DNA of 64,000 nt from Nitrosotalea sp050749405 (lineage in GTDB: Archaea; Thermoproteota; Nitrososphaeria; Nitrososphaerales; Nitrosopumilaceae): assembly GCA_050749405.1 (NCBI GenBank), contig JBOGRD010000009.1, positions 13,767 to 77,766 on the forward strand. Direction: 5' to 3'. A program made the position numbers and the translations under genes. Shown here piece after piece: positions 25,653 through 34,022 of the stretch. The notes beneath the pieces are model-generated. The model ran no database searches. It was not told the origin of the DNA and saw only the letters and a program-made list of their open reading frames with translations. Each line of letters begins with the position of its first letter. The stretch's first letter is position 1.

Positions 25653-26345
25653 TTGTCTAAAGGCCAATCAATCCGTTTTACCCGAAAACGAAGATATGCA
25701 CTTTTCGCAATTGTTACATCCATAGGAATAGCGTTTGCACTTTATAATGCATTAAATGACTTTAGTTATACACATTCAAAAGAATGGAATTTCGATTCTT
25801 ACCAAAATAATACAATACCTGCAGACTATGCAGCTTTTCAATCAGATTCCAAACCTGGACTGTGGGTAGTAAAGTCTGATGGCTCGGCACCATCGCAACC
25901 TAATGTGCTGACAACCTTACCTACCGCGAACAGCTCAGGCTATCATATACAAATAATGCCAGATTCTCCTATAGTGTCTGACGCAGCAATAAGTGTGAAA
26001 ATTAAGATAATTCCAGGCCACACTGTGGAACAGGCAGGCCTGATAGTCCGCTTTATGGATCCAAGTCACTATTTTGTTCTGATGCTAGACCCAATAAATA
26101 ATAGGATCTCAATATGTAAATCGAACACTGAATTCCTGATTTGTAGTTACGAAGCGCGTGCTCAAATTAGTGTGGGAGAGTGGCATACTCTGGAAGCCAC
26201 TATATCATCGCAGGGTATAGGTGGATGGCTCGATGGTACAGAGATAATCAAAGCCAACAACGAATATTATGAAACGGGGCAGATTGGATTATGGACCAAG
26301 GATAATACTGAGGCCTATTTTGATGACATGAAAATCAAGTATTGA
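25653..26345 (+). CDS. Membrane-anchored LamG/concanavalin-like domain protein
   Basis: 230 residues, TTG start at 25653. A basic start and one membrane span (YALFAIVTSIGIAFALYNAL) are followed by a beta-sandwich-type domain: GLIVRFMDPSHYFVLMLDPI, VGEWHTLEATISSQGIGGWL-DG, and YETGQIGLWTKDNTEAYFDD. The pattern W-H-x-L-x-V/A...DG...G-x-I/V-G-L-W-T...F-D-D is typical of LamG-like/DUF1080-type jelly rolls that bind carbohydrate. The domain is expected outside the cell. No catalytic residues can be assigned. Confidence 0.7.
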   Translation: MSKGQSIRFTRKRRYALFAIVTSIGIAFALYNALNDFSYTHSKEWNFDSYQNNTIPADYAAFQSDSKPGLWVVKSDGSAPSQPNVLTTLPTANSSGYHIQIMPDSPIVSDAAISVKIKIIPGHTVEQAGLIVRFMDPSHYFVLMLDPINNRISICKSNTEFLICSYEARAQISVGEWHTLEATISSQGIGGWLDGTEIIKANNEYYETGQIGLWTKDNTEAYFDDMKIKY

Positions 26346-26414
26346 TATTTCAAACTTTTTGATATATTGCATATAAGTTGAAAGTTTAATTAAACGATTA
26401 TCTGAAACTAAAAT

Positions 26415-26723
26415 ATGCTGTTTGGAATTTTTGCTGTACACAGTCCGGAGTCATGTCCATTGAACAACCCGCGAAGCAAGAAAATCTTCTTGGAGATTCA
26501 AAACAAAATGAAAATAAATATCAAGAAATTTAATGTATCGAAAGTCGTTGCATTCTACATGTCTGTACTTGAACATGAATGGATAATTGTCTTGGATGCA
26601 AAAAGTGCGCATGATATAGAACAACTTTGCATCACTACTGGAATATCATCTATAAGTACAGTGAAAATTGTACCTATGAACGAATATAAAGAAACTGTAA
26701 AACGGCTGGCATCTAAAAACTGA
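26415..26723 (+). CDS. Hypothetical small protein, possible ferredoxin-like fold
   Basis: 102 residues starting MLFGIFAVHSPESCPLNNPR. A strand, a long linker with helices, then EHEWIIVLDAKSAHDIEQLC and ISTVKIVPMNEYKETVKRLA suggest a beta-alpha-beta arrangement like dimeric alpha/beta-barrel (muconolactone isomerase/DUF3303-like) proteins, in which an M-x-F-x-x-x-x-H-x-P-E-x-C-P start is seen. The comparison is by pattern only. It stands between amt-linked small genes and amoB. Confidence 0.55.
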   Translation: MLFGIFAVHSPESCPLNNPRSKKIFLEIQNKMKINIKKFNVSKVVAFYMSVLEHEWIIVLDAKSAHDIEQLCITTGISSISTVKIVPMNEYKETVKRLASKN

Positions 26724-26788
26724 GCATTGTGAATACTTTCATCGCCAAAATAGACAGGAATTAGTATGGCAAAGACGAGAGATTTGCT

Positions 26789-27082
26789 GTGAGTTCAAAC
26801 AATGGTGATAATACTGAAAGAGTTAGTCTCAAAAGTCAACTAGTTCTGGCATTAATTCCAAGTTTTATTTCGCAAATAATTGCATTTTACAGGATAAGAA
26901 AACTGTTTTATGGAATTATAATAGAGATTGTGATTTTCTTCATTGACTTGATTATCCAACTTGCAATATCTTGGCCTGTTGGAATGATGATCACTTTGCC
27001 TATAACAGTTGGAGTGCCGGTATATTATGTCAGAAAGTGGACTCTAGAGTTTAATCGTACAAATAAAGGCTTATTTGGTTAA
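26789..27082 (+). CDS. Hypothetical membrane protein
   Basis: 97 residues from GTG 26789. A polar start is followed by an interrupted helix (LVLALIPSFISQIIAFYRIR) and a long hydrophobic hairpin (GIIIEIVIFFIDLIIQLAIS and VGMMITLPITVGVPVYYVRK). No conserved catalytic motif is visible. It is convergent with amoB, with a 50-nt gap. The function is unknown. Confidence 0.55.
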   Translation: MSSNNGDNTERVSLKSQLVLALIPSFISQIIAFYRIRKLFYGIIIEIVIFFIDLIIQLAISWPVGMMITLPITVGVPVYYVRKWTLEFNRTNKGLFG

Positions 27083-27132
27083 ACCTTTGGCTGCCTAGGA
27101 CTTGAGAAAATGAAAAGAGAGGGGGTGATTTT

Positions 27133-27699
27133 TTAAATCACTTGCCAAGGTCTTGTTGCAAAGGTAACAGCATAACCCATTCCAATTACTATTGATTGAT
27201 ATACAATATTTGTATATGGAATTGGCTTTACGATTGGATCGCCTGTTACTACTACTGTTTGTCCTGGACCGAGACCTGGACCGATGCTTGCTATGTTAAG
27301 CTGCGTATGCATGTGATATACTCCTGGCTCTAAGGCCATGATTGTGATCTTGTATGGAATGACAGCGTTAGCTGGAATATCCATTATGTTTCCGGGTGGT
27401 TCTCTTGAGACAACTTCCCATCTATTTCCAGCGTTGGCCGAGTCACCATATACCGTGTACCAGCCTTTAAGATCTCTGTCTACGAGACTCGTAAACTTGC
27501 CAGAGTCTGTCAGAGTATCTCCTGTTTGGACAGATTGTTTAGACCAAGTCTCATCGTCTATCCTAATGAAGCGGCTCTGCAGCTGTGCCTGTACACCGTG
27601 AGCTTCTGCATGTTGGAACATTTGTGCAAATGATGGTCCAACTGCCCCAAGTGCTACTATCACACCTATTGCAGCTACAATAAACTTCTTATCGACCAT
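27133..27699 (-). CDS. amoB: Ammonia monooxygenase subunit B
   Basis: 188 residues, the short archaeal form. Signal peptide FIVAAIGVIVALGAVGPSFA leads into HAEAHGVQAQLQSRFIR. Expected copper-B ligands are H34 plus H129 and H131 (YHMHTQLN), all present. A C-terminal hydrophobic helix (NIVYQSIVIGMGYAVTFATR) ends at PWQVI; archaeal AmoB lacks the second cupredoxin domain of bacterial PmoB. It is transcribed away from amoC across a 263-nt AT-rich gap. In marine group I.1a genomes amoB usually follows amoC on the same strand, so this divergent layout is worth noting. Confidence 0.97.
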   Translation of the reverse strand: MVDKKFIVAAIGVIVALGAVGPSFAQMFQHAEAHGVQAQLQSRFIRIDDETWSKQSVQTGDTLTDSGKFTSLVDRDLKGWYTVYGDSANAGNRWEVVSREPPGNIMDIPANAVIPYKITIMALEPGVYHMHTQLNIASIGPGLGPGQTVVVTGDPIVKPIPYTNIVYQSIVIGMGYAVTFATRPWQVI

Positions 27700-27962
27700 A
27701 TCGCTTAACTAATCCAACTGACAAACAACAATGATATATGTTTTACTCTATCTGTAGGTGATCAAGTACTAACATGTGGTAAGTGAAGATTAACATTGAC
27801 GTTTATCATGAATTTGTAAATTTTTTAATGTCAAATTAATTATGATAATACTTGATTAAATTAAATATATTTTTTAGTTTTAGATTAAATATATAATAAA
27901 TATAATAAATATTAGAATTATTATAGCCCATACTTTAAATAAGCAAATAACGAGCATAACAC

Positions 27963-28526
27963 ATGGCACAAATGCCGGCACTTATTCCAAAAGAAGTCGA
28001 GATCCAGAGACTGAAAAAGATCTGGATGATCGTCATCGCAATGGGATCTATTGCTGCATCAGTAGAGGTCGACAACTTTGTAGACGGCTCTCTACACCAA
28101 ACATCAATCAGAGATAGTGCCTTCACACCAGCGCACTGGTGGTTATATAGCCACTTTATCGCTCTACCATTAGGTTGGGCCGCAGTAGCCATGTATGACA
28201 GAAAGGTACCAATCCTGAGAGGTCCAAACAACTCAATGAACACTGGTCTTAAGATGACCATTCTAGGTTATCTGGCGACAATGTTCACAATCGGCGTAAA
28301 CGAGTTGTGGCACTTTTGGTATGTGGAGGAAATCTTTGCAGTTCCAAACCACTGGATGTTCAATATGGGTGTAGTCGTAGCATTCATGGGCGCACTTGCC
28401 TATGTAGTTAGAGTCTACGCACGTCTTGTCGAACTTGGAGCAGAAACACCAGGTGAGAACCCATACGTTGCAGAGATGTACAAGATGGCCTTAGAGGGCA
28501 AATTGTACAGCAGATCAATCCCATAA
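27963..28526 (+). CDS. amoC: Ammonia monooxygenase subunit C
   Basis: 187 residues, multi-span. The copper-C ligand triad is D41-x3-H45-x12-H58 (VDNFVDGSLHQTS... PAHWW), the same spacing as in particulate methane monooxygenase. IGVNELWHFWYVEEIFAVPN is another family hallmark. A TATA-like TTTAAATAAG sits about 28 nt upstream of the ATG. It is first in the amoC-amoX-amoA run, although gaps of about 250 and 120 nt with separate TATA boxes suggest individual promoters. It provides the likely catalytic site of AMO in the membrane. Confidence 0.98.
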   Translation: MAQMPALIPKEVEIQRLKKIWMIVIAMGSIAASVEVDNFVDGSLHQTSIRDSAFTPAHWWLYSHFIALPLGWAAVAMYDRKVPILRGPNNSMNTGLKMTILGYLATMFTIGVNELWHFWYVEEIFAVPNHWMFNMGVVVAFMGALAYVVRVYARLVELGAETPGENPYVAEMYKMALEGKLYSRSIP

Positions 28527-28775
28527 ACAAGCGCGCAACGCGCACTTTTTCTTATTTTTGAGATCTACTAATGTAAAATTAATATTTTATCTAGTGCCTT
28601 TATACACATGAAATTCGTAACCTGAAGAACGAAACGAGATGAATTCCAACTAAAATATTGCAGGACTAGGTGTGAAATTCGTCATTTAGATGCATTAAAA
28701 CGGCTTGTTTTTCGATTGTGAACAAACCATTATCTGGGAAAAACTTAAAAGCAAACGCCTTTCTAACTAAATCAA

Positions 28776-29141
28776 ATGACTTTACCAAAAGGATTCGGTT
28801 CAGGTGGCGGCGCCTCAAGTTCTGATGTCTCCAAGATGATTGGTAGACGTATAGAGAACTACATAGGCCCAATCACAGGCATATTTATTGCCATGTGGCT
28901 AGGCACGTGGGGAGGAGTTGCCGTTGCGGTTACCTACTATCCATGGGCATATCCACCGCCAAGTGCACACTTTGCACTGACTGTATTGACCATCATTGAG
29001 TCTATCGGATACCTATTCTGTGTTAAAGTAGCAACAGAGGGAACAGACAAGGCAAAGACGTATAATGGTCTTATCGCTGGTGTGATCGCAGTAATATCTG
29101 TCGCAACAATCTTGACAGATAGCTTCTACTTCGGCGGATAG
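28776..29141 (+). CDS. amoX: AMO-associated subunit AmoX
   Basis: 121 residues. A Gly-rich start (LPKGFGSGGGASSSDVSKMI) is followed by three hydrophobic segments, including ITGIFIAMWLGTWGGVAVAV, TVLTIIESIGYLFCVKVATE and LIAGVIAVISVATILTDSFY. This is the archaeal small protein located between amoA and amoC in AOA and found in the purified AMO complex. The TATA-like ACTTAAAAG lies about 30 nt upstream. A preceding 250-nt gap after amoC shows no clear gene. Confidence 0.93.
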   Translation: MTLPKGFGSGGGASSSDVSKMIGRRIENYIGPITGIFIAMWLGTWGGVAVAVTYYPWAYPPPSAHFALTVLTIIESIGYLFCVKVATEGTDKAKTYNGLIAGVIAVISVATILTDSFYFGG

Positions 29142-29261
29142 AGATACTATCCATTTTTCCTTTCTTTTATTAAATATGCCTTAGCAGAGGTTTCTTTCTC
29201 TATGCCCATCATCTCATACATCATAAAATTTTATATACATCACATATATCATTAGTAGCTA

Positions 29262-29912
29262 ATGGTCTGGCTAAGACGATGTACCCACTACTTATTCATA
29301 GTAGTGGTGGCAGTAAACTCGACCTTGTTGACAATCAACACTGGAGACTACGAGTTCTATACCGACTGGGCATGGACATCATATGTCATATTTTCAATAG
29401 GACAATCATTGATGCTCATAGTCGGCGCAGCATACTACCTTACGTTCACTGGTGTACCAGGAACGGCAACCTACTATGCACTGATAATGACAGTGTATAC
29501 ATGGATTGCAAAAGGTGCGTGGTTCTCCCTAGGATATCCGTACAGCTTCATCGTTGTACCAGTATGGATTCCATCTGCGATACTGATGGATCTGGCATAT
29601 TGGGCAACCAAGAGAAACAAACACATGCTCATCTTGGTAGGTGGAGTGTTGGCCGGAATGTCATTTGCAATGTTCAACATGGTCAATCTATTGACAATAG
29701 ATGATCCATTAGAGACTGCATTCAAATATCCAAGGACTACATTGCCTCCATACATGACCCCCATAGAACCCCAAGTGGGTAAGTTCTATGATAGTCCGGT
29801 AGCACTAGGTGCAGGTGTAAGTGCAGTTTTGGCACCAACGATGGCTGCACTAGGCTGTAAATTGACAACCTGGACTTACAGATGGATGGCAGCTTGGTCT
29901 AAATGGGATTAA
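29262..29912 (+). CDS. amoA: Ammonia monooxygenase subunit A
   Basis: 216 residues, the standard archaeal length. The start MVWLRRCTHYLFIVVVAVNS and the segment ALIMTVYTWIAKGAWFSLGYP are the well-known AOA AmoA sequence. Seven or so spans follow; the C-terminus is TWTYRWMAAWSKWD. A TATA box TTTTATATAC lies about 28 nt upstream of ATG 29262. It is the marker gene for archaeal ammonia oxidation and the last of the amoC-X-A set. Confidence 0.98.
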   Translation: MVWLRRCTHYLFIVVVAVNSTLLTINTGDYEFYTDWAWTSYVIFSIGQSLMLIVGAAYYLTFTGVPGTATYYALIMTVYTWIAKGAWFSLGYPYSFIVVPVWIPSAILMDLAYWATKRNKHMLILVGGVLAGMSFAMFNMVNLLTIDDPLETAFKYPRTTLPPYMTPIEPQVGKFYDSPVALGAGVSAVLAPTMAALGCKLTTWTYRWMAAWSKWD

Positions 29913-30043
29913 AACTCCCTTCCCTATTTTGATTTTATTAGAACTAGAGGCTTCTCTCAAGTTATTTTGATAAAAAAAAGCTACACAACATGTGATCTTT
30001 TCTTGTCCCATTACACAAAATAAGATTTTGAAATTAATCTATA

Positions 30044-30901
30044 TTGAAGCAAGAATATAGGTTAGTTTCATCCGCGCCAAGGCCCTTTGTAAAGTGGGCT
30101 GGAGGGAAAAGACAACTTTTACCAGTCATTGCAAATCATATCCCAAAGTTCGAGCGATATTTTGAACCATTTTTGGGTGGGGGTGCAGTGTTTTTTAGCT
30201 TGGTTTCTCAAGGTAGAGATGCCAAATGGTTTGTGTCTGATTTGAATTCTGATCTAGTCTTGTCTTATGTTACAATAAGAGATAGAGTAAAAGAACTAAT
30301 TTCTGCCTTGGAGTTACATTCTACAAACTATTTCAAGAATCCAAGTTCACATTATTACAAGATTCGAGAAAGTAACCCAAAAGGTCAGATTGATAAGGTG
30401 GCAAAACTCATCTTTCTCAATAAAACATGTTTTAATGGGCTGTATAGGGTAAACAGTAAGGGAAAATTCAATGTGCCTCTTGGCAAGTACGTAAATCCAA
30501 ATATTATAAACAAAGAAAATCTTCTTGCTGTAAGCAAAGTCCTTCAATCAAAAGAGATCTCAATCAAATGTCAGGATTTTGAAAGAGCGCTCAAAAATGC
30601 AACCAGTGGAGACTTTGTCTATCTGGATCCTCCATATCAGCCAGTAAGCGAAACTGCGAATTTTACAAGCTACACAGACAGTGATTTTGATTATGAGGAC
30701 CAAGAAAGACTATGTGCTAAATTCAAGACCCTTGACAGAAAGGGAGTCAAGGTATTACTATCAAACTCAAAATCTCCTGAAATAATAGATCTCTTCGAAG
30801 AGTTTTCTGATGACATTATGGAGATAAACGCAAATCGATTCATAAACTCTATATCGCAGAAAAGAACTGGTCACACTGAACTTTTGATCAAAAATTACTG
30901 A
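30044..30901 (+). CDS. Dam-type DNA adenine N6-methyltransferase (orphan)
   Basis: 285 residues, TTG start. Class D12 alpha-type methylase: RPFVKWAGGKRQLLPVI (SAM-binding FVKWAGGK motif), YFEPFLGGGAVFF and the catalytic DPPY in FVYLDPPYQPVSETANFTSY. The C-terminal GHTELLIKNY is typical of Dam/M.DpnII. The family usually methylates A in GATC. No restriction endonuclease is adjacent, so it looks orphan, possibly for gene control, mismatch strand marking or anti-restriction. It lies immediately downstream of amoA, followed by the AbiTii-like gene. Confidence 0.92.
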   Translation: MKQEYRLVSSAPRPFVKWAGGKRQLLPVIANHIPKFERYFEPFLGGGAVFFSLVSQGRDAKWFVSDLNSDLVLSYVTIRDRVKELISALELHSTNYFKNPSSHYYKIRESNPKGQIDKVAKLIFLNKTCFNGLYRVNSKGKFNVPLGKYVNPNIINKENLLAVSKVLQSKEISIKCQDFERALKNATSGDFVYLDPPYQPVSETANFTSYTDSDFDYEDQERLCAKFKTLDRKGVKVLLSNSKSPEIIDLFEEFSDDIMEINANRFINSISQKRTGHTELLIKNY

Positions 30902-30951
30902 TTAGTTCCTATACTACAATCAGATAAAGTAAAATCATAGATACTTTAAAC

Positions 30952-31503
30952 TTGATAAGTGTGAGCAATGTAGAAAAAGGAGATCTCCTGCGACTTGCTG
31001 AATCTACAAGCGTTGACCTTTTGGAGGAGAAAAAACCCCTTCATGACATACTGTTAACCTGCAAAAATATTGCAAAATTATTGCGTGTCTCTGACGGGAA
31101 TTCCTGGATAGATCTTGAACTCAACGGATATCTTGTCAAATACAAAACTAGGGACCAGCTTTATGACAGCCTTCCAGACTATAGGAAGACAAGCTGGAAA
31201 TTCTATGATCTTTATGGAAATGCTGTATCGTTACCTCCTGACATGATGGACCTCTTTGGAAAATCTACAGTATATCATACCATAAAAGAGCTGGAAAATA
31301 GCAGTCAGATTGTAATTGGAAGCCATCTCTTGGAAAAATTCAATAAATTCATATCTGAACATGGAACGGATTACGCATCAAAAAATGTGAGAATACACGA
31401 GGCAAAAATTTCAAAAAATGAAATAAATCAAGTACTAAGCGGTGTGAAAAACAAGGCTCAAGAATTTCTTGATAACATCATAGCCATACTTGAAATTAAC
31501 TGA
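30952..31503 (+). CDS. AbiTii-domain-like protein
   Basis: 183 residues, TTG start at 30952 (GTG 30961 possible). LLRLAESTSVDLLEEKKPLH, then LLRVSDGNSWIDLELNGYLV and LPDYRKTSW match the AbiTii pattern (L-L-x-A...W-x-x-x-E-L-x-G-Y...L-P-x-Y-R). AbiTii was named from a lactococcal abortive-infection protein and also appears as an N-terminal module in defence-associated proteins. The C-terminal half is helical. It sits 50 nt after the Dam methylase, which suggests but does not prove a joint defence role. Biochemical activity is unknown. Confidence 0.65.
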   Translation: MISVSNVEKGDLLRLAESTSVDLLEEKKPLHDILLTCKNIAKLLRVSDGNSWIDLELNGYLVKYKTRDQLYDSLPDYRKTSWKFYDLYGNAVSLPPDMMDLFGKSTVYHTIKELENSSQIVIGSHLLEKFNKFISEHGTDYASKNVRIHEAKISKNEINQVLSGVKNKAQEFLDNIIAILEIN

Positions 31504-31689
31504 CTTTTTAGTGATTCACTTAGTAACTCATGAAAAGTTAATCTTCTGGTTTCACGTTGTATTACTATTGCAAGGGGTTGCTAAGGACGCAAAAATATCA
31601 TGTTATGATCTACTGATCCAAATTGTACTAGATTCAAATCATTTAACGTCTATTTCTGGCCGAATTTTTGATGCCAAGAAGAGGAAAAT

Positions 31690-33021
31690 ATGAACTCGTT
31701 TGGATCTATCGGCGGTTTGTTACTGGGAATTTTAGGTTTGTTAGCTGTTGCTTATGGGTTAGATTCTACTATTCCTTATGCAAGTCAGGCCTTTTCGGTA
31801 GGTGTTGTGGGTGCTGCATCTGGTGGCATTATTGTTTGGTCAAGTAGCAGGAAGCCAAGTAAAAATATTCTTGTGCAACAATATGAAAACAAACCCTCAA
31901 AGAATGATTCTGTTCAAGAACTAGTAAAATACAAGAATCTTTACGAAGGATCTCCTGTCATGCAACGAACCGTTAACATTGACGGAATGATAATCGAGTG
32001 CAACCAAATGTATGTGAAGAACTTTGGCAATGAAAAAAGCGATATTATTGGAAAATCTCTCTTTGACCATGTCGCTGATCACAATAGGGAAAATATGCAA
32101 AAAACGTTTGAAAGTTGGAAGAAAAGCGGTAGGGTTGAAAACGAGGAGATCTGGCTTAAACGAAAAGATGGTAGCACATTTCCAGCTTTGCTCACAGCCA
32201 ATAACATATACGATAACAAAGGCCGATTAATAGGAAGTAACACCCTGATAAGGGATATTTCTGAAACTTATCATGCACACAAAATAGTGGAAGATCACGA
32301 AAGGCAAAAAATCCAACTCGATGAATTGAAGAAAATGGACGAACTAAAAGAAGAGTTTTTTATGATGTTCTCAAAAGAATGCCAAATTCCACTAGAACTA
32401 GTAAAAAAATACTGTGATGTTATAAAAGACTCTACGGTTGGCAAACTAGATTCCAAACAAATTGAAGCAGTCAACGAGATTCATAACAATGTTGGCAAAC
32501 TAGAGCAACTAATGCAGGACACAATTGATGTGCAAAAACTCAACAGCAACAAAATGGAATTTAAAAAGGAGTTGTTGCGAGCTGATGAATTTATACGACA
32601 TATGGATGATGTTTGCTCCTCAATGATGGAGGAAAAGAAGATTGAATTTTTAACCCAGGCCTCTACAAAATATGCGCTCACTAGCGACAAAGCACGCTTG
32701 CAGCAGGTGTTTTATAACTTGGTACAAAATGCAGTTGACTTTGTACCGCAGGAGAAAGGCAAGATTGAGATTGCAGCACGTGAAGAAGGAGATTCCATCT
32801 TATTTTATGTCAAAGATAACGGAATAGGAATATCTGAGAAGAGAAAAGAATCAGTTTTTAAGAAATTTTACCAGGTTGATCTCTCCTTTAAGAGAAAATA
32901 TGGAGGAAGTGGATTTGGATTGGTCATTTGCAAGGGAATTGTAGAAAATCTTGGTGGAAAAATTTGGTTTGAAAGCAAGGAAGGAGAAGGAACTACATTT
33001 TATTTTTCAATTCCGAAATGA
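31690..33021 (+). CDS. PAS histidine-kinase-like protein lacking the phosphoacceptor His
   Basis: 443 residues. Two N-terminal spans (residues 8-50), a PAS domain (85-195, with KRKDGSTFPALLTANNIYD and a RDISE exit), then a dimerisation helix and an ATPase domain with N-box NLVQNAVDF, G1 VKDNGIGIS and G2 GGSGFGLVI. The H-box reads EEFFMMFSKECQIPLELV, where the family has S-H-E-L-R-T-P-L: the His is Lys229 (codon 32374-32376). The ATPase looks intact, so autophosphorylation at the usual site is not possible. It may be a pseudokinase, a nucleotide-responsive switch, or a phosphatase. No response regulator is adjacent. Confidence 0.88.
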   Translation: MNSFGSIGGLLLGILGLLAVAYGLDSTIPYASQAFSVGVVGAASGGIIVWSSSRKPSKNILVQQYENKPSKNDSVQELVKYKNLYEGSPVMQRTVNIDGMIIECNQMYVKNFGNEKSDIIGKSLFDHVADHNRENMQKTFESWKKSGRVENEEIWLKRKDGSTFPALLTANNIYDNKGRLIGSNTLIRDISETYHAHKIVEDHERQKIQLDELKKMDELKEEFFMMFSKECQIPLELVKKYCDVIKDSTVGKLDSKQIEAVNEIHNNVGKLEQLMQDTIDVQKLNSNKMEFKKELLRADEFIRHMDDVCSSMMEEKKIEFLTQASTKYALTSDKARLQQVFYNLVQNAVDFVPQEKGKIEIAAREEGDSILFYVKDNGIGISEKRKESVFKKFYQVDLSFKRKYGGSGFGLVICKGIVENLGGKIWFESKEGEGTTFYFSIPK

Positions 33022-33045
33022 TATTGAATTTGCCAAAAAACACTA

Positions 33046-33119
33046 AGCTTCGAACGGGATTCGATCCCGCGACCTTTACCTTACCAAGGTAACGCTCTAC
33101 CAGGCTGAGCTATCGAAGC
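33046..33119 (-). tRNA. tRNA-Thr (GGT)
   Basis: Read on the minus strand. Acceptor GCTTCGA/TCGAAGC with U73 discriminator (usual for archaeal tRNA-Thr); anticodon stem TTACC/GGTAA around loop TTGGTAA, anticodon GGT. D-arm TAGCTCAGCCTGGTAGAGC and T-loop GGGATCGAATCCC are canonical. No intron; no encoded CCA. Confidence 0.96.
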
Positions 33120-33217
33120 ATGACATGCTCGCCCTTGTGAATCCTTATTAATCTTACTTGGTTTTGAAAATTTTTTTCATAAAACGTTTAATTTCTCCAA
33201 ACTTGTGCTAATAAAAC

Positions 33218-33336
33218 GCAGGAGTCGCCGAGCCTGGCCAAAGAAGGCATGGCCTTTGGACGCGCGGGACTTAAGATCATAAAAATGGGTGATCCCGTCT
33301 CTTAGGGGTTCGTGGGTTCAAATCCCACCTCCTGCA
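33218..33336 (+). tRNA. tRNA-Leu (TAA) with two apparent introns
   Basis: Acceptor GCAGGAG/CTCCTGC, discriminator A, T-arm GTGGG-TTCAAAT-CCCAC. The locus is 119 nt, too long for tRNA-Leu. Removing about 16 nt after position 37 (about 33276-33291) restores anticodon loop CTTAAGA and stem CGGGA/TCCCG. Removing about 18 nt in the D-arm (about 33244-33261) restores GCC/GGC and leaves exactly 85 nt. The D-arm insert pairs with the exon (CCAAAG with CTTTGG), as in a bulge-helix-bulge. Confidence 0.88.
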
Positions 33337-33340
33337 CCTT

Positions 33341-33727
33341 TTATCTTTGGTGCTTTATTCCCTTAGCATTTAGAACTTCGTATACTTCGGAAAGTGAAAA
33401 TACAAATCCAATGTGGACACAATCTTTTTCTTCACACAATAAACAGTAGAGTTCGCCATTCTGGACGGCAACTTCTGCAATTCGGTTTTTGATATTGTCT
33501 TTTACCACAACTCTGTTATCATCGGCTGATATTTTTTCTAGCTTGGGAGCAAATCTTGCAAAGGTTTCATCCTTTTGCATAAGGTCTTCCATCATGAATG
33601 TTATGTATCCTGCAAAGCTGTTGACGCCTTTCATTGCAAGTTCGTGTCTATTCTTCTTGTAGATATCGTGGAACCTATTGTAGACTTCTTCTGAAACTGT
33701 TATGGATTTGAAACCTGCTTTTGGCAA
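33341..33727 (-). CDS. Hypothetical protein with ribbon-helix-helix-like start and Cys/His cluster
   Basis: 128 residues. The start GFKSITVSEEVYNRFHDIYK resembles a ribbon-helix-helix or similar small DNA-binding strand-helix. Helices follow (ELAMKGVNSFAGYITFMMED). Near the C-terminus, YCLLCEEKDCVHIGFVF gives C-x2-C-x4-C-x-H, a probable zinc site like SWIM/RHH-zinc hybrids in AOA. The stop is 4 nt from the tRNA-Leu 3' end, in convergent orientation. It is likely a small transcription regulator. Confidence 0.6.
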   Translation of the reverse strand: MPKAGFKSITVSEEVYNRFHDIYKKNRHELAMKGVNSFAGYITFMMEDLMQKDETFARFAPKLEKISADDNRVVVKDNIKNRIAEVAVQNGELYCLLCEEKDCVHIGFVFSLSEVYEVLNAKGIKHQR

Positions 33728-33899
33728 ATTATGTACCTATACCGTACTTTAAAGTACTGATATTTAACGCTTCTGAACATGGAACTGTTAACTTGAGAGT
33801 TGATATTTTTCGTGTTAACTGGCGGTTGGTAACTTCTTGTTGTGGTTCAAAATTCATACAATCACAACTAGAGAAAGGTTTGGATTTGAGGCGATTTTA

Positions 33900-34022
33900 A
33901 TGGTTGAATTAATTGATATTGTGATTATGATATTGGGTAGCAGTATTTTCATTTCCATGTATGCATTTTATCTAGTTGGTAAGCGAGTAGGATTTAGGAA
34001 TGCTTCTAAACCTATTTTCTAA
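33900..34022 (+). CDS. 40-residue single-span membrane protein
   Basis: From ATG 33900: MVELIDIVIMILGSSIFISM followed by YAFYLVGKRVGFRNA and a short tail. One membrane helix covers most of the first half. An upstream in-frame ATG at 33837 would add 21 residues of poorer quality. The 3' end overlaps the convergent small membrane gene by 11 nt. Function unknown. Confidence 0.4.
   Translation: MVELIDIVIMILGSSIFISMYAFYLVGKRVGFRNASKPIF

Noticed and set aside
31490..31693. 67-residue open frame between the AbiTii-like gene and the kinase
   Set aside because: It overlaps the end of the AbiTii-like gene, has mixed composition and no motif.
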